64,000 nt of DNA from Candidatus Kapaibacterium sp. (GCA_025055755.1 JANWWF010000002.1:124001-188000); one strand, 5' to 3'. Positions 30,804 through 41,631 are shown, counted from the stretch's first letter. A program made the numbers and translations. Notes: generated by a model not told the origin, from the sequence alone.

Positions 30804-33353
30804 GTGCATGTGCGCCCGTTGAAAGTTTTTACCGTAGCATCGGTTATTCCGGAGGAACTGTCATTTTTAGAACGATTAGCCTATAACTTTTGGTGGTCTT
30901 GGAATCGGAAAGCGGAGTCACTCTTTGCCCTCATTGATCAAGAGCGGTGGGAACGTATCCGGCGAAATCCTGTTCGCTTGCTCAAGGAAACATCTCAGGA
31001 GCGCTTCCGTCAGCTAATCGCCGATAAGAATTATCGTCGGCTTCTTGAGGAAGTAGAACAAGAGTTCGATGCGTATTTGACATCTCCACCGCTGGTCGAA
31101 TGGGAATATGATGGGCCGATTGCGTACTTCTGTGCCGAATATGGCATCAGTGAGTGTTTCCAGAATTACAGTGGTGGCTTAGGGGTTCTTGCGGGGGATC
31201 ATCTCAAGACTTCGTCCGACATGGGAATACCGCTGGTGGGAATAGGGCTGCTTTATCAGCAAGGGTATTTTCATCAACATGTCACCTATAATGGGTGGCA
31301 GCAGGAGAATTTTCTCGACTATGACTTCTCTCTTCTCCCAATTATGCCAGTAGTTGTATCGGGTGGAGAGCCACTTAAGGTGCAGGTAGAGTTACCAGAA
31401 AGCGATGTCGTTGCACAGGTTTGGGAGGCGAAGGTTGGGCGAGTTCCGCTTTACCTACTCGATACAAACATTCCTGATAATGCTGCACATCCTACATACG
31501 CGAACATTACAGACCAGCTCTATGGGGGAACCCATGAAACACGGATCATGCAAGAAATGGTGCTTGGCATAGGTGGAGTGCGTGTTCTTGAGGCGCTTGG
31601 TATCGAGCCAGCAGTCATTCATGTTAACGAAGGACATGCTGCATTCTGTACGCTGGAGCGTACTCGTCAGCTTGCAAAGCGTTATCGTCTATCGTTTCAC
31701 GAGGCCGCAGAAATTACTCGGGCGCAAACTTGTTTTACAACTCATACTCCTGTGCCAGCAGGGAATGAGATTTTTTCCGTGGGATTGCTGAAGAAGTATT
31801 TCTCGCGATATGTCCCAACACTTGACATTACATGGGAAGAATTCGTTTCGCTGGGGCAGGCAAATAATAGCTCCAGCGACGAAGGCTTCTCAATGACCAT
31901 TCTTGGCTTACGCATGAGCACCTACCGCAATGGAGTAAGTCAACTTCACGGGCAGGTTGCTCGCTCCATGTGGCATTCATTATGGCATCACGTGCCGGCA
32001 GAGGAAGTGCCGATTATAGGTATTACCAATGGCGTGCATACACTAACCTGGGTCTCGAGTGATTTTGCCTCTCTTTTTGACAAGGTGCTTGGTTCGCGCT
32101 GGCGTCTTCATCCTGATGATCCAACGGTGTGGGAAGCAATCGTTGAGGTCCCAGATGCGGAGATATGGGCTGTCCACAGCCGCCGTCGTCAGCGTTTATT
32201 AGAGGCAGTCCGTATGCATCTGCGTATCCAGCAGGGCTACTACGACGACGAGCATCGGCAACGAGCAATTGCTGCATTGCATCCGAATTGTCTTATCATC
32301 GGCTTTGCTCGACGTTTTGCAACATACAAGCGTTCAGATTTGCTCTTCCGAAACTGGGAGCGATTAGCATCTATTTTGCGAAATCCTTCGCGTCCTGTGG
32401 TAGTGCTTTTGGCGGGCAAGGCACATCCACAGGATTACGCCAGCAAAGAAATGATGCAGCGGATTCTTGCAGGTATCCGCGCTATGGGGCTGGAAAATCA
32501 CGTAATTTTCTTGGAGGATTACGATCTTGGAATTGCACGAGCACTTGTCAAGGGAGTTGACGTATGGCTCAACACTCCACGGCGTCCTTATGAAGCATCG
32601 GGTACCAGCGGTATGAAAGCAGCACTCAACGGAGTACTCCATTGCAGCGTTCTTGACGGGTGGTGGGTTGAAGCGGCACGAAGTGACAATGGCTTTACTA
32701 TCGGTGGAACCGAGTCATTTGCATCTCAGGATGAACAAGACTTGCATGAGAGCGAAAGCCTCTATCAGCTCCTCGAAAACGATATCATTCCAATGTTCTA
32801 TGAACGGGATGCTGCCGGAATTCCTCGGCGTTGGGTCCAGCGGATGAAAATGGCAATTGCAACACTGGCAGCCGAATACTCATCCCATCGGATGGTTCGC
32901 CAATACCTTGACGGGTGCTATCGCCATGCCGCACAGCTTTCGCGTAGTCTTGCAGAACGAAACGGCTTAGCAGCGAAAGCTCTTTCTCAATGGAAGACAC
33001 AACTTCCAAAGCGGTGGTCAACCTTGCAAATTCTTGCACTGGAACTTCCAAACACCACCTATTGCCACGTCGGGGAGCCAGTTATTGTTCGGGTGGTACT
33101 CGAATGTGGTGAGTTACAGCCAGAGGAACTTCTCGTGCAGGTGTATCATGGTCCGACTTCATCTCGCGGAGAATTTATTAGTGCGCAAGCAACTAACCTT
33201 TCGTTGGTTAAAGTGGAGGGGACTCGTGCAACTTTCGAGGGATCATACACCGTGACAGAAAGTGGACAACATGGAGTCACTGTACGCATCTTGCCTTATC
33301 ATCCCTATGTTCCTAATCCTGTTGATTTGAAGCATGTTCTATGGGCGCAATAA
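30804..33353 (+). CDS. glgP: Alpha-glucan (glycogen) phosphorylase
   Basis: IAYFCAEYGISE; GGLGVLAGDHLK; FTTHTPVPAGNE; TNGVHTLTWVS; FARRFATYKRSDLLF; NTPRRPYEASGTSGMKAALNGVLHCSVLDGWW. Confidence 0.95.
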   Translation: MHVRPLKVFTVASVIPEELSFLERLAYNFWWSWNRKAESLFALIDQERWERIRRNPVRLLKETSQERFRQLIADKNYRRLLEEVEQEFDAYLTSPPLVEWEYDGPIAYFCAEYGISECFQNYSGGLGVLAGDHLKTSSDMGIPLVGIGLLYQQGYFHQHVTYNGWQQENFLDYDFSLLPIMPVVVSGGEPLKVQVELPESDVVAQVWEAKVGRVPLYLLDTNIPDNAAHPTYANITDQLYGGTHETRIMQEMVLGIGGVRVLEALGIEPAVIHVNEGHAAFCTLERTRQLAKRYRLSFHEAAEITRAQTCFTTHTPVPAGNEIFSVGLLKKYFSRYVPTLDITWEEFVSLGQANNSSSDEGFSMTILGLRMSTYRNGVSQLHGQVARSMWHSLWHHVPAEEVPIIGITNGVHTLTWVSSDFASLFDKVLGSRWRLHPDDPTVWEAIVEVPDAEIWAVHSRRRQRLLEAVRMHLRIQQGYYDDEHRQRAIAALHPNCLIIGFARRFATYKRSDLLFRNWERLASILRNPSRPVVVLLAGKAHPQDYASKEMMQRILAGIRAMGLENHVIFLEDYDLGIARALVKGVDVWLNTPRRPYEASGTSGMKAALNGVLHCSVLDGWWVEAARSDNGFTIGGTESFASQDEQDLHESESLYQLLENDIIPMFYERDAAGIPRRWVQRMKMAIATLAAEYSSHRMVRQYLDGCYRHAAQLSRSLAERNGLAAKALSQWKTQLPKRWSTLQILALELPNTTYCHVGEPVIVRVVLECGELQPEELLVQVYHGPTSSRGEFISAQATNLSLVKVEGTRATFEGSYTVTESGQHGVTVRILPYHPYVPNPVDLKHVLWAQ

Positions 33354-33472
33354 GTGATGACATCCATCGACAGAGCATACCTATAGCACAAGTGTGTTGT
33401 TAGCCTCTGGTAAGGGTTGCATGGTATATTGCATGTTGTTTTCAAGTTGAACATCCGTTTGGGCACTGTTGC

Positions 33473-35035
33473 ATGGGTCCAATCTTATTGGTAGGAGTTC
33501 TTTTCCTTCCTCTTTTAGCTGCAATCGGGTTGTTAGGAGTCTCGCCAGCCCGGGTTCATATACACCGAAAAGTTGCCTTGGCAACTGCATGCGTAACGTT
33601 TCTTCTCTCTCTCCCGCTTTACTGGATACTTGATTTCAGTCGCGGTGATTTTCAACTTGTGATTAGTTCGACCTGGATACCATCGCTTGACGCGGGATTC
33701 CGTATTGGACTTGATGGTATGAGTCTTTTACTGGTGTTACTTACGACATTTACCATGCCAATTGCAATTGGGGCATCTATTGGTGTCATTACAAAGCGGG
33801 AGAAGGAATACTACATCATGATGCTTTTGCTTGAAACGGCGATGGTGGGAGTATTTGTGGCGCTCGATATGTTTCTGTTCTATGTGTTTTGGGAGTTGAT
33901 TTTGATCCCGATGTACTTCATCATTGGCATTTGGGGCGGGCAAGACCGCATTTATGCAGCCATAAAGTTTTTCCTCTACACGATTGTAGGCTCGCTCCTG
34001 ATGCTGGTAGCGATAATTTGGCTTGGTTCGTATGCCCAAACAGTCTCCGGTCAATTTACCACCGACTTTTTGAAACTACGCCAGCTTGCCCCAGAGATTC
34101 CTCTCGAGGTACAACGATGGCTTTTTGCTGCATTTGCCCTTTCGTTTGCAATCAAGGTGCCCGTATTCCCCCTCCATACGTGGTTGCCTGATGCGCACGT
34201 TCAGGCGCCAACTGCAGGTTCGGTGATTCTGGCAGGTATCCTCCTCAAGATGGGAACGTATGGATTGATCCGATTCAATCTGGACTTTTTCCCCCAGGCA
34301 TCTATTGCCTTTGCACCACTACTTGCAGTATTAGCTGTCATTGGTATCATCTATGGCGCACTGGTTGCAATGGTACAGCCAGATATGAAAAAGCTGGTTG
34401 CGTATTCGTCGGTCAGCCACTTGGGGTTTGTTGTCCTGGGTATTGCTTCCATGACAAACGAAGGCATCCAGGGGGCAATAATCCAAATGGTCAACCATGG
34501 TCTTTCGACCGGCATGTTATTCCTTTGCGTCGGCATCCTCTATGAACGGCGTCATACGCGGGAGATAGCTGAATATGGTGGCATTGCTGCGGTGATGCCG
34601 CGATTTGCCGTGCTTTTTGCTATTGCAATGCTTGCTTCTGTTGGATTGCCTGGTCTCAATGGCTTTGTGGGTGAATTCCTCACGCTTGTCGGAGGCTTTC
34701 GCTCACCGTACTTGAACAGTTGGACCTATAGCATTGTGTCAGCGACAGGTGTGATATTTGCTGCAGTGTACCTGCTGTGGATGTTTCAGCGCGTAATGTA
34801 TGGAAAGATTGTCAATCCTGCTAACCAAAATCTGCCAGACCTTACTCGACAGGAACTACTGACTCTGGTTCCCATTGTCGTGTTGCTAATCTGGATTGGC
34901 ATTTATCCTCAGCCCTTTCTTAAGGCGAGTGCAAGATCAACAAAGGCAATTGTAGAAAAGGTTCTCCACTACTCTGTTCCTCAGAAGGTAGCATTTGATC
35001 GTATGCAATCTCCACCACTACTGCGGAACCGATGA
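33473..35035 (+). CDS. nuoM: NADH-quinone oxidoreductase subunit M
   Basis: FYVFWELILIPMYFIIGIWGG; PLHTWLPDAHVQAPTAGSVILAGILLKMGTYGLIRF; AYSSVSHLGFVVLGI. Confidence 0.96.
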   Translation: MGPILLVGVLFLPLLAAIGLLGVSPARVHIHRKVALATACVTFLLSLPLYWILDFSRGDFQLVISSTWIPSLDAGFRIGLDGMSLLLVLLTTFTMPIAIGASIGVITKREKEYYIMMLLLETAMVGVFVALDMFLFYVFWELILIPMYFIIGIWGGQDRIYAAIKFFLYTIVGSLLMLVAIIWLGSYAQTVSGQFTTDFLKLRQLAPEIPLEVQRWLFAAFALSFAIKVPVFPLHTWLPDAHVQAPTAGSVILAGILLKMGTYGLIRFNLDFFPQASIAFAPLLAVLAVIGIIYGALVAMVQPDMKKLVAYSSVSHLGFVVLGIASMTNEGIQGAIIQMVNHGLSTGMLFLCVGILYERRHTREIAEYGGIAAVMPRFAVLFAIAMLASVGLPGLNGFVGEFLTLVGGFRSPYLNSWTYSIVSATGVIFAAVYLLWMFQRVMYGKIVNPANQNLPDLTRQELLTLVPIVVLLIWIGIYPQPFLKASARSTKAIVEKVLHYSVPQKVAFDRMQSPPLLRNR

Positions 35036-36459
35036 TGAACGAATGGCTCCTTTCCTTGCCGCTTCTCCTTGCATCTTCTGCGGCTGTCGTAGCACTGGTT
35101 ATTGATGCGCTTGTACCACAAAGTGAACGGCTAACGTTTCGTTTTTCCCTTGCTGTGTTGGTACTTGCTCTAATTGCGGCAGCATGGACAGTACCTTTCA
35201 GTGGTACAGCGTTCAACTCAATGATCCGAACGGGAGGAATTACTGCTGTATTCGACATTGTGTTTGTGTTGGGGGCAATCATGACGGTCATTGCGGCACG
35301 CCCCTACATCGCAGCACGGAACTTCGAGCATGATGAATTCTACACGCTTGTGCTCTATGCTACTTGCGGCATGATGCTTATCGCTCATGCGCAGAATTTG
35401 CTTATTCTGTTCATTGGGATCGAGGTTATGTCCTTGAGCTTTTACGTTCTGGCAGGATATTTCCGCCAGTCTCTCGGCTCGATCGAGAGCGCTCTCAAGT
35501 ACTTTCTGCTTGGTGCGTTTGCTACGGGCTTTTTAGCATTTGGCATCGCGCTGATATATGGTGCGAGCGGGAGTTTAGAGATGAGTTCGATCGGTCGCGC
35601 TATCAAGGAGAACACTCTTCACTTTGCAGGTTTGCTTCCGCTGGGGGTTGCATTAGTTGTAGTTGGGCTGGGATTCAAAGTTGCAGTTTTTCCCTTCCAT
35701 CAATGGGCACCTGATGTGTACGATGGGGCACCGACGGTTGTAACTGCATTTATGAGCACAGCAGGCAAAGCTGCAGCACTTAGTGCTTTTTTGCCATTGG
35801 TGAAAGAGGTTTTCCCTGCTACAACAGAAAGTGTTCAGCATGTGCTTGCGATAAGTGCTGCGGCAACGATTATTGTTGGAAATATCGCTGCAGTGGTGCA
35901 AAAAAGGGTTAAACGCATGTTGGCGTATTCCTCGGTTGCCCATGCAGGTTATATGCTCATTGGACTTGTCGCCGGAAATACACGCGGGATTACGGCTGTT
36001 GCTTTCTATGCAGCAGTGTACTTATTCATGCAACTGGGAGCATTTGTTATCGTTGCCTTGTTAGAACGGGACAGTGAGCAGAGCATTACGTTGGATGATT
36101 GCAGTGGACTTAGTGCTCGACATCCTGTCATTGCGGCACTGATGGCATTGTTTATGTTCTCGCTTGCAGGTATTCCCCCAATGGCGGGCTTTTTCGGCAA
36201 GTATTACTTGTTTACTGCAGCTGTCGAAGCAGGCTACACATGGCTTGCAATAGTTGGCGTTATTGGCTCGATGGTGTCGGTGTATTACTACATTGGGGTT
36301 GTCGTGTTCATGTACTTTAAGGAAGCTCAGCAGCCTGTTGAAGTGACCCCAGTAGATGCTGCAACACGCTTACCGTTGGCGGTCAGTGCAACGCTGGTAA
36401 TTGTTCTCGGAGTAGTCCCCACAATCCTTGAATCCTTGGTGCAGAGTGTTTGGAAATAG
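35032..36459 (+). CDS. nuoN: NADH-quinone oxidoreductase subunit N
   Basis: LLILFIGIEVMSLSFYVLAGYFRQSLGSIESALKYFLLGAFATGF; PFHQWAPDVYDGAPTVVTAFMST; AYSSVAHAGYMLIGLVAG. Confidence 0.96.
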   Translation: MMNEWLLSLPLLLASSAAVVALVIDALVPQSERLTFRFSLAVLVLALIAAAWTVPFSGTAFNSMIRTGGITAVFDIVFVLGAIMTVIAARPYIAARNFEHDEFYTLVLYATCGMMLIAHAQNLLILFIGIEVMSLSFYVLAGYFRQSLGSIESALKYFLLGAFATGFLAFGIALIYGASGSLEMSSIGRAIKENTLHFAGLLPLGVALVVVGLGFKVAVFPFHQWAPDVYDGAPTVVTAFMSTAGKAAALSAFLPLVKEVFPATTESVQHVLAISAAATIIVGNIAAVVQKRVKRMLAYSSVAHAGYMLIGLVAGNTRGITAVAFYAAVYLFMQLGAFVIVALLERDSEQSITLDDCSGLSARHPVIAALMALFMFSLAGIPPMAGFFGKYYLFTAAVEAGYTWLAIVGVIGSMVSVYYYIGVVVFMYFKEAQQPVEVTPVDAATRLPLAVSATLVIVLGVVPTILESLVQSVWK

Positions 36460-38671
36460 GATCAGTGGTGGCGGGACGGTGCTCGGTATTCTTGGGCTGT
36501 TGGTTGCTGCATGTTTGGAGCCAATCTACAGCCAAGACTCAGTCTTCGTGAGTATCAACTTAGCCGATAGAGCGACAGATACGCTCGATTTCGGCTACGT
36601 TATGGCAGGGGATACCGTTATACGACCACTCTACATCGAGAATAACGGCTCTGGAGAAGTGGTCATTCCCCAAGGTGTTCGTCCGTACATGTGGATCGAA
36701 TCAGTCCCGTCGTTCCGGGAAAATGATCCGGATGAATTTCCGTTGGAAGCATTGTTCCCATTCCGAGTAGGCGCGACACAAATTCGAACATATCCCCTTC
36801 GCTACACAGCAACGCTGTTTGCTCAGCATCCGGAAGGGCTGCACCGTGTTGCACTTAATGTATCCATTCGTGCAGGTAACGATCCGGAGAGAGTTCTTGT
36901 TCAGCGCAGGTTTATTCTCCAGGCTACTAAGTCATTTCGCCCGCTATGGAGTGATCATAGCCGCCTTGAGTTTGATTCTGTATATGTTCACTCTCCTTTT
37001 GTTCGAACACTAATACTCCCGGTGCGCAATGTGATGCGCCGTAGTGTTCCTGTGACTATCATTCGTAGTGGTGACAGGAGAAGCAGGGAAGTGTTCGCGA
37101 TAGATACTGATGATGCCGACATCTTTGCCAGCGAGGAGCTTAAGGAATACGTTGTACGATTTCAACCTACTACTGCTGGTCTTTATGCAATGGATGTACT
37201 TTGGGTACATCCCTCTCCACTCCGTGGTGGGGCATTGGATACAACGCAGGTGCAACTCCGGGGAGTGGGAGTTCATCAGCGCCTTGAGTACCGAATCGCA
37301 GCAAGTCCTGCAGTACAACTTGCAGGTGACACCATCATTGCTCGCCTCCGTCCAGTGGGGCGGAGTGATACTCTCCGCCTCATTTTTCAAAACACGGGAA
37401 ACATCCGGATAGGTGCGGTCGAAACTCGAATCATCGGTCAATCTTCAAGTCCGGATATTACCATTGTTCGTGGTTTTGGGTCTATCGATCCTCTTGCCTT
37501 CGACACACTCATCATTGCTGTACGCCCCAGTCGGAGTGGACGGCAGCAAGCCACGATCGAGCTATATACGGACGTGCGGACACGCGCCATTTTTGGCGTG
37601 CCACCAGGAGCAGAGGTTATACGGTTTCCACTGGTTGTTGAAAGCCAACAGCAGAGGCTAATTGCCCTGGCAACAGGCATTGACTTCGGGAAAGTGGCTT
37701 TGCTTGGTGGGTGTAGTGAACAGCGGAGAGATACCGTACGAATCATTAATCAGGGTGTGCAAGTCGATACAATCTGGGCTGCGATTGTGACATCTCCATT
37801 TGAAGCGCGGCAACAGTTCCCGATTGCTGTTGCTCCAGGAGAAACAATCACAATTCCTCTGCAAGTAAGCACTGTCAATCGAGAGGGAAGGGTGGAAGGT
37901 ACATTGCGTCTTGAAACAAGTGACTCAGCATACTCCCCTTTAGAGATTCCGCTACGAGTGCATTTTATCGCGCCTGGACCACTTACACTTCGAGTTGACT
38001 CGATTACATATACGCCGGGGAGAAATGCCTATGTACCAATCATTGCGGACTCTTCGTTGTGGCTTTACTCGGCAGTAAGATTCGATATTGCCTTTGATCC
38101 AACAATGGCCGAGTACTACAGCACTCTCACCGCTGGGACCGCAGCCCAGAATGCCCAAGTTGAAGTTTCTCCCTCAGGAGTTGGTGTATATACAGTGCGT
38201 GTGGCTTCAGCGTATCCGTTCATTCCGGCAGACACGTTGATTGTTTTGGTGTTGAGAACGTATTTGGGTGAGCAGCCACAGGCACCAATCCGATTGACTC
38301 AGGTTCGGAGTGGGACAAGTCTTTGCTCAGAAGTTGTTGCAGGTGTGGGGAATGAAGGCTATTTACGAGTTGAGCCATTCTGTGGAATGGGGTACAAGTA
38401 TCCGATAGCCTTGCCATCGTTGGTGCTTCAGAAGACAGAGTATGTGTCTGGAGACCTGCTTCTTGTAGAGTGTTGGTCGCAGTATGATCAGGATGCAACC
38501 GTCGAGCTTTACGCCAGTGACGGGCGAAAAGTAGCTACTGAACATCTTGCCCTTCGCACAGGACACCAAATGCACATTTTGCCATTTGATGGACCAGCAG
38601 GCTTCTACTTGGTCCGGCTATACGGTGCACATTCTGGCGAGGGAAGGCGCCATGCTCTCATCGTACGCTAA
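36428..38671 (+). CDS. Exported choice-of-anchor-D-like protein with a T9SS-type C-terminal region
   Basis: Signal-peptide-like start; repeated Ig/ASH-like segments (DFGYVMAGDTVIRPLYIENNGSGEV, DFGKVALLGGCSEQRRDTVRIINQG); C-terminal ATVELYASDGRKVATEHLAL...GFYLVRLYG...RRHALIVR. Confidence 0.65.
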   Translation: MNPWCRVFGNRISGGGTVLGILGLLVAACLEPIYSQDSVFVSINLADRATDTLDFGYVMAGDTVIRPLYIENNGSGEVVIPQGVRPYMWIESVPSFRENDPDEFPLEALFPFRVGATQIRTYPLRYTATLFAQHPEGLHRVALNVSIRAGNDPERVLVQRRFILQATKSFRPLWSDHSRLEFDSVYVHSPFVRTLILPVRNVMRRSVPVTIIRSGDRRSREVFAIDTDDADIFASEELKEYVVRFQPTTAGLYAMDVLWVHPSPLRGGALDTTQVQLRGVGVHQRLEYRIAASPAVQLAGDTIIARLRPVGRSDTLRLIFQNTGNIRIGAVETRIIGQSSSPDITIVRGFGSIDPLAFDTLIIAVRPSRSGRQQATIELYTDVRTRAIFGVPPGAEVIRFPLVVESQQQRLIALATGIDFGKVALLGGCSEQRRDTVRIINQGVQVDTIWAAIVTSPFEARQQFPIAVAPGETITIPLQVSTVNREGRVEGTLRLETSDSAYSPLEIPLRVHFIAPGPLTLRVDSITYTPGRNAYVPIIADSSLWLYSAVRFDIAFDPTMAEYYSTLTAGTAAQNAQVEVSPSGVGVYTVRVASAYPFIPADTLIVLVLRTYLGEQPQAPIRLTQVRSGTSLCSEVVAGVGNEGYLRVEPFCGMGYKYPIALPSLVLQKTEYVSGDLLLVECWSQYDQDATVELYASDGRKVATEHLALRTGHQMHILPFDGPAGFYLVRLYGAHSGEGRRHALIVR

Positions 38672-39404
38672 AATTTTGCTTGGGGTCATGGCTTCTGCTG
38701 GTTTACTTGCCCAAGACTTCGACTGGGTGCCGACGTACATGCTACCTTTTCGCATCCCGACTACGTACTATGTGGCTGCATCGCGAATAGCAACGGCAGC
38801 AGTGTACGATCGACAAAGTGTAGAGGAAGGGAGTTCTCTCTGTGCCACCTACGGTGATGGGTGGGGATGGTACGGAGCGTTCTCCTTTGGTACCGAATGG
38901 TGGATATTCCCCCGTAGCGCTATGTCGGTCCATGCAGCTGTTGGCTGGTTGTCAGTCGAACACCGTGCCGCGGGGACAATTGCACCACTGGTGACCGGCG
39001 AGATACTTCAGACTGAATATGTTCTGTCAACCTCCCGTCCTGTGATAAGCGTCCAAGTGAGTGCGAAAACGCGGATAGGTCTTCGGCATAGCTGGATTAG
39101 CGGCGGCTTGGAAATACTGCTGCTCTTACCGGCAATGGTGCATCAAGTAGAAAGAGTACAAGCACCTGCGTGGTATCAGTTCGCCACAAATCCACCTACG
39201 CGGCAGGTTGAGATCGGTAGTAGTCGGACAGCAACACAGATTCGTCCACTGCTGAACATTGCAATAGGATATGATTGGGCACTGACGTATGGTGTGTATT
39301 GCTCACCGTCGGTGGAGATTGGGATTCCCCTTACGCTTGCAAGGGGAGATTATCGTCTATGGCACGTAGGTATTGCTGTCCCTATTGCGTTTTCGTTGTT
39401 TTGA
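38652..39404 (+). CDS. Putative exported outer-membrane beta-barrel protein
   Basis: Signal peptide MLSSYAKILLGVMASAGLLAQD; aromatic, beta-rich sequence; overlaps the preceding gene. Confidence 0.5.
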   Translation: MLSSYAKILLGVMASAGLLAQDFDWVPTYMLPFRIPTTYYVAASRIATAAVYDRQSVEEGSSLCATYGDGWGWYGAFSFGTEWWIFPRSAMSVHAAVGWLSVEHRAAGTIAPLVTGEILQTEYVLSTSRPVISVQVSAKTRIGLRHSWISGGLEILLLLPAMVHQVERVQAPAWYQFATNPPTRQVEIGSSRTATQIRPLLNIAIGYDWALTYGVYCSPSVEIGIPLTLARGDYRLWHVGIAVPIAFSLF

Positions 39405-39432
39405 CAATGTTTCACCAATGGTTAGTTAAGCA

Positions 39433-40149
39433 ATGCGATGCGCGTCTGTTTATTTGGTGGTGATGATATTGACTGCTGCTATTGGAGCAGCACAGCCGAA
39501 ATTGGAGATAGTGGGAGGTGATACGTACAACTGGGGGCAGGTCAAACCCTCTGCCAACCCGCTCAAAGGAACACTTCGGATAAAAAATGCAGGTAATCAG
39601 CCGTTGGAAATCAAGGGAGTCAAACCAAGTTGCGGCTGTACAGCAACAAAGCTGGAGAAAAACACACTTGAACCGGGAGAAGTTACCTCAATTGATGTAT
39701 CACTCAACATTGGGTCTGCAACGGGACCAGTAACGAAGACGATCACGATTACCTCAAACGACCCGAACAACGAGACAAAAATTGTATGGCTCAAAGCAGA
39801 TGTCGTGCGTGCATTGCAGCTCTCTATGCCGTACATTGCGTTTAGTGATCTATCACTCGGGAAACAGTCAACAGCCAGCATAACCGTTAAGAATAACTCG
39901 ACAGAGAACATCACATGCTTTGGATTCGAAGGAAGCGCAGGGTTGATTGTGACCCCGAAGGGCAAAGTAGAACTCAAGCCAGGCGAAGAGTTTAAGCTAA
40001 GCGCAACACTTGTTCCTGACACTGAAGGGTATTTCAGCGGAACAGCAAAATTTTCTACGTCCCATCCTGATTTCCCGGTCGTTGAAATTCCAGTGTACGG
40101 AAATGTCATGAAGCCAGCATCGCCAGTATTTCAGCCAGGGCGTCCATAA
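39433..40149 (+). CDS. DUF1573 domain exported protein
   Basis: LRIKNAGNQPLEIKGVKPSCGCTATKLEKNTLEPGEVTSIDVSLNIGSATGPVTKTITITSNDPNN. Confidence 0.85.
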   Translation: MRCASVYLVVMILTAAIGAAQPKLEIVGGDTYNWGQVKPSANPLKGTLRIKNAGNQPLEIKGVKPSCGCTATKLEKNTLEPGEVTSIDVSLNIGSATGPVTKTITITSNDPNNETKIVWLKADVVRALQLSMPYIAFSDLSLGKQSTASITVKNNSTENITCFGFEGSAGLIVTPKGKVELKPGEEFKLSATLVPDTEGYFSGTAKFSTSHPDFPVVEIPVYGNVMKPASPVFQPGRP

Positions 40150-40151
40150 GG

Positions 40152-41627
40152 CTATACCACTCTGCCAATTTTTTCCAGTGCCCAGCGAAAGACGTCAATG
40201 TACTGCTGGGCACTTTTTGCTGCTGAAAAGTCTTGCTGCATGCCGTTTCTTCGAATGCGATCCCAGTGGAAAGGGTGACGGTAGTAGGAAAGAGCGCGTT
40301 CGATTGCATGAGCAAATGCAGATACTGAGTACTCACGGAAAGTGAAACCCGTCCCCTCCGTGGTCACCGGGTTATACTCCTGGACGGTATCAGCAAGACC
40401 ACCGGTAGCCCGAACGATGGGCACCGTTCCATAGCGAAGGGCATAAATCTGCGTTAGTCCACATGGCTCAAATAGCGAGGGCATAACCAAGTAGTCTGCA
40501 CTTGCGATGACATGATGGGATAGTGCAGAGTTGTATCCGGTGTACAGAATTATCCGCGTGGGGTGACGGTGTGCCAACAGGTGCAGCGCATGCTCATACC
40601 GACGTTCACCACTACCAAGTATCACAAATCGAGCACGCCCACTACGGGCAAATTGCTCCATGCATCCGAGGAGGAGATCAATTCCTTTTTGTTGGGTAAG
40701 GCGCGAAACCATTCCAATCACTGGAACTTCGACGATGCGATCATGGGGCGGAACTGTTTCTGCAAGGAGTGCCGCTTTGTTTGCTTCTTTGCTTGCGAGA
40801 GATTCTGCAGAGTAGGTTGCAACAATATGAGGGTCTGATGTGGGATCCCATTCAGTGTAGTCTGCCCCATTGAGAACACCGAGGAAATCAGCACCACGGA
40901 GATTTAAGTATGGTTGCATACCCATTCCTGCGCTTGTCCACCGAATCTCTCGAGCATAGGTTGGACTTACGGTGGTGATTTTGTCGGCGAACATGATTCC
41001 GGTTTTCATCATGTTCACGACGCCATCATGGTCGAACCAGGACCCATGAAATTCCTCGACACGGAATCCTGCAAGAGGGAGGACGCGATAGGGGTCGCTT
41101 TGCCCCTGGTAGGCAATGTTGTGAATTGTAAAAACTCCCGCCGTTCGCGCAAAACGAGGATGGTAGCGATAGTGTGATTTCAAAAAAGCAAGAGCAAAGG
41201 CTGTGTGCCAATCGTGGGCATGGATGATGTCAGGAACAAAATCCATACTCGAGGCAACTTCGAATGTTGCGCGAGAGAGAAAAAGGAACCGCCGATCGTT
41301 ATCAGCATAACCTTCCGGGTCCCCATAGATGCCCGGGCGGTCGTAGTAGTCGTGCGACTCTAAAAAGTACACGGGCACATCCGTACCCGGAAGCACACCG
41401 CGCCACACGCGCGTGTATTCCTGCCACCACCCCATTGGGACCGACACCACAATGTGGGTAGGTTTGATTTCCCATCGGTCGGTGTCGATTGTGGCATATT
41501 TAGGGAGAATGATACGGACGTTATGCCCTAGGGCATGCCAATGTTTCGCAAGAGCTGCGACAACATCTGCCAAGCCGCCAATTTTGGCGAATGGTGTGCA
41601 TTCCGCTGCTGTAACGAGTATATTCAT
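40152..41627 (-). CDS. glgA: Glycogen synthase
   Basis: MNILVTAAECTPFAKIGGLADVVAALAKHW; HAHDWHTAFA; TIHNIAYQG; PSLFEPCGLTQIYALRYGTVPIVRATGGLADTV. Confidence 0.96.
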   Translation of the reverse strand: MNILVTAAECTPFAKIGGLADVVAALAKHWHALGHNVRIILPKYATIDTDRWEIKPTHIVVSVPMGWWQEYTRVWRGVLPGTDVPVYFLESHDYYDRPGIYGDPEGYADNDRRFLFLSRATFEVASSMDFVPDIIHAHDWHTAFALAFLKSHYRYHPRFARTAGVFTIHNIAYQGQSDPYRVLPLAGFRVEEFHGSWFDHDGVVNMMKTGIMFADKITTVSPTYAREIRWTSAGMGMQPYLNLRGADFLGVLNGADYTEWDPTSDPHIVATYSAESLASKEANKAALLAETVPPHDRIVEVPVIGMVSRLTQQKGIDLLLGCMEQFARSGRARFVILGSGERRYEHALHLLAHRHPTRIILYTGYNSALSHHVIASADYLVMPSLFEPCGLTQIYALRYGTVPIVRATGGLADTVQEYNPVTTEGTGFTFREYSVSAFAHAIERALSYYRHPFHWDRIRRNGMQQDFSAAKSAQQYIDVFRWALEKIGRVV

Positions 41628-41631
41628 CGGG

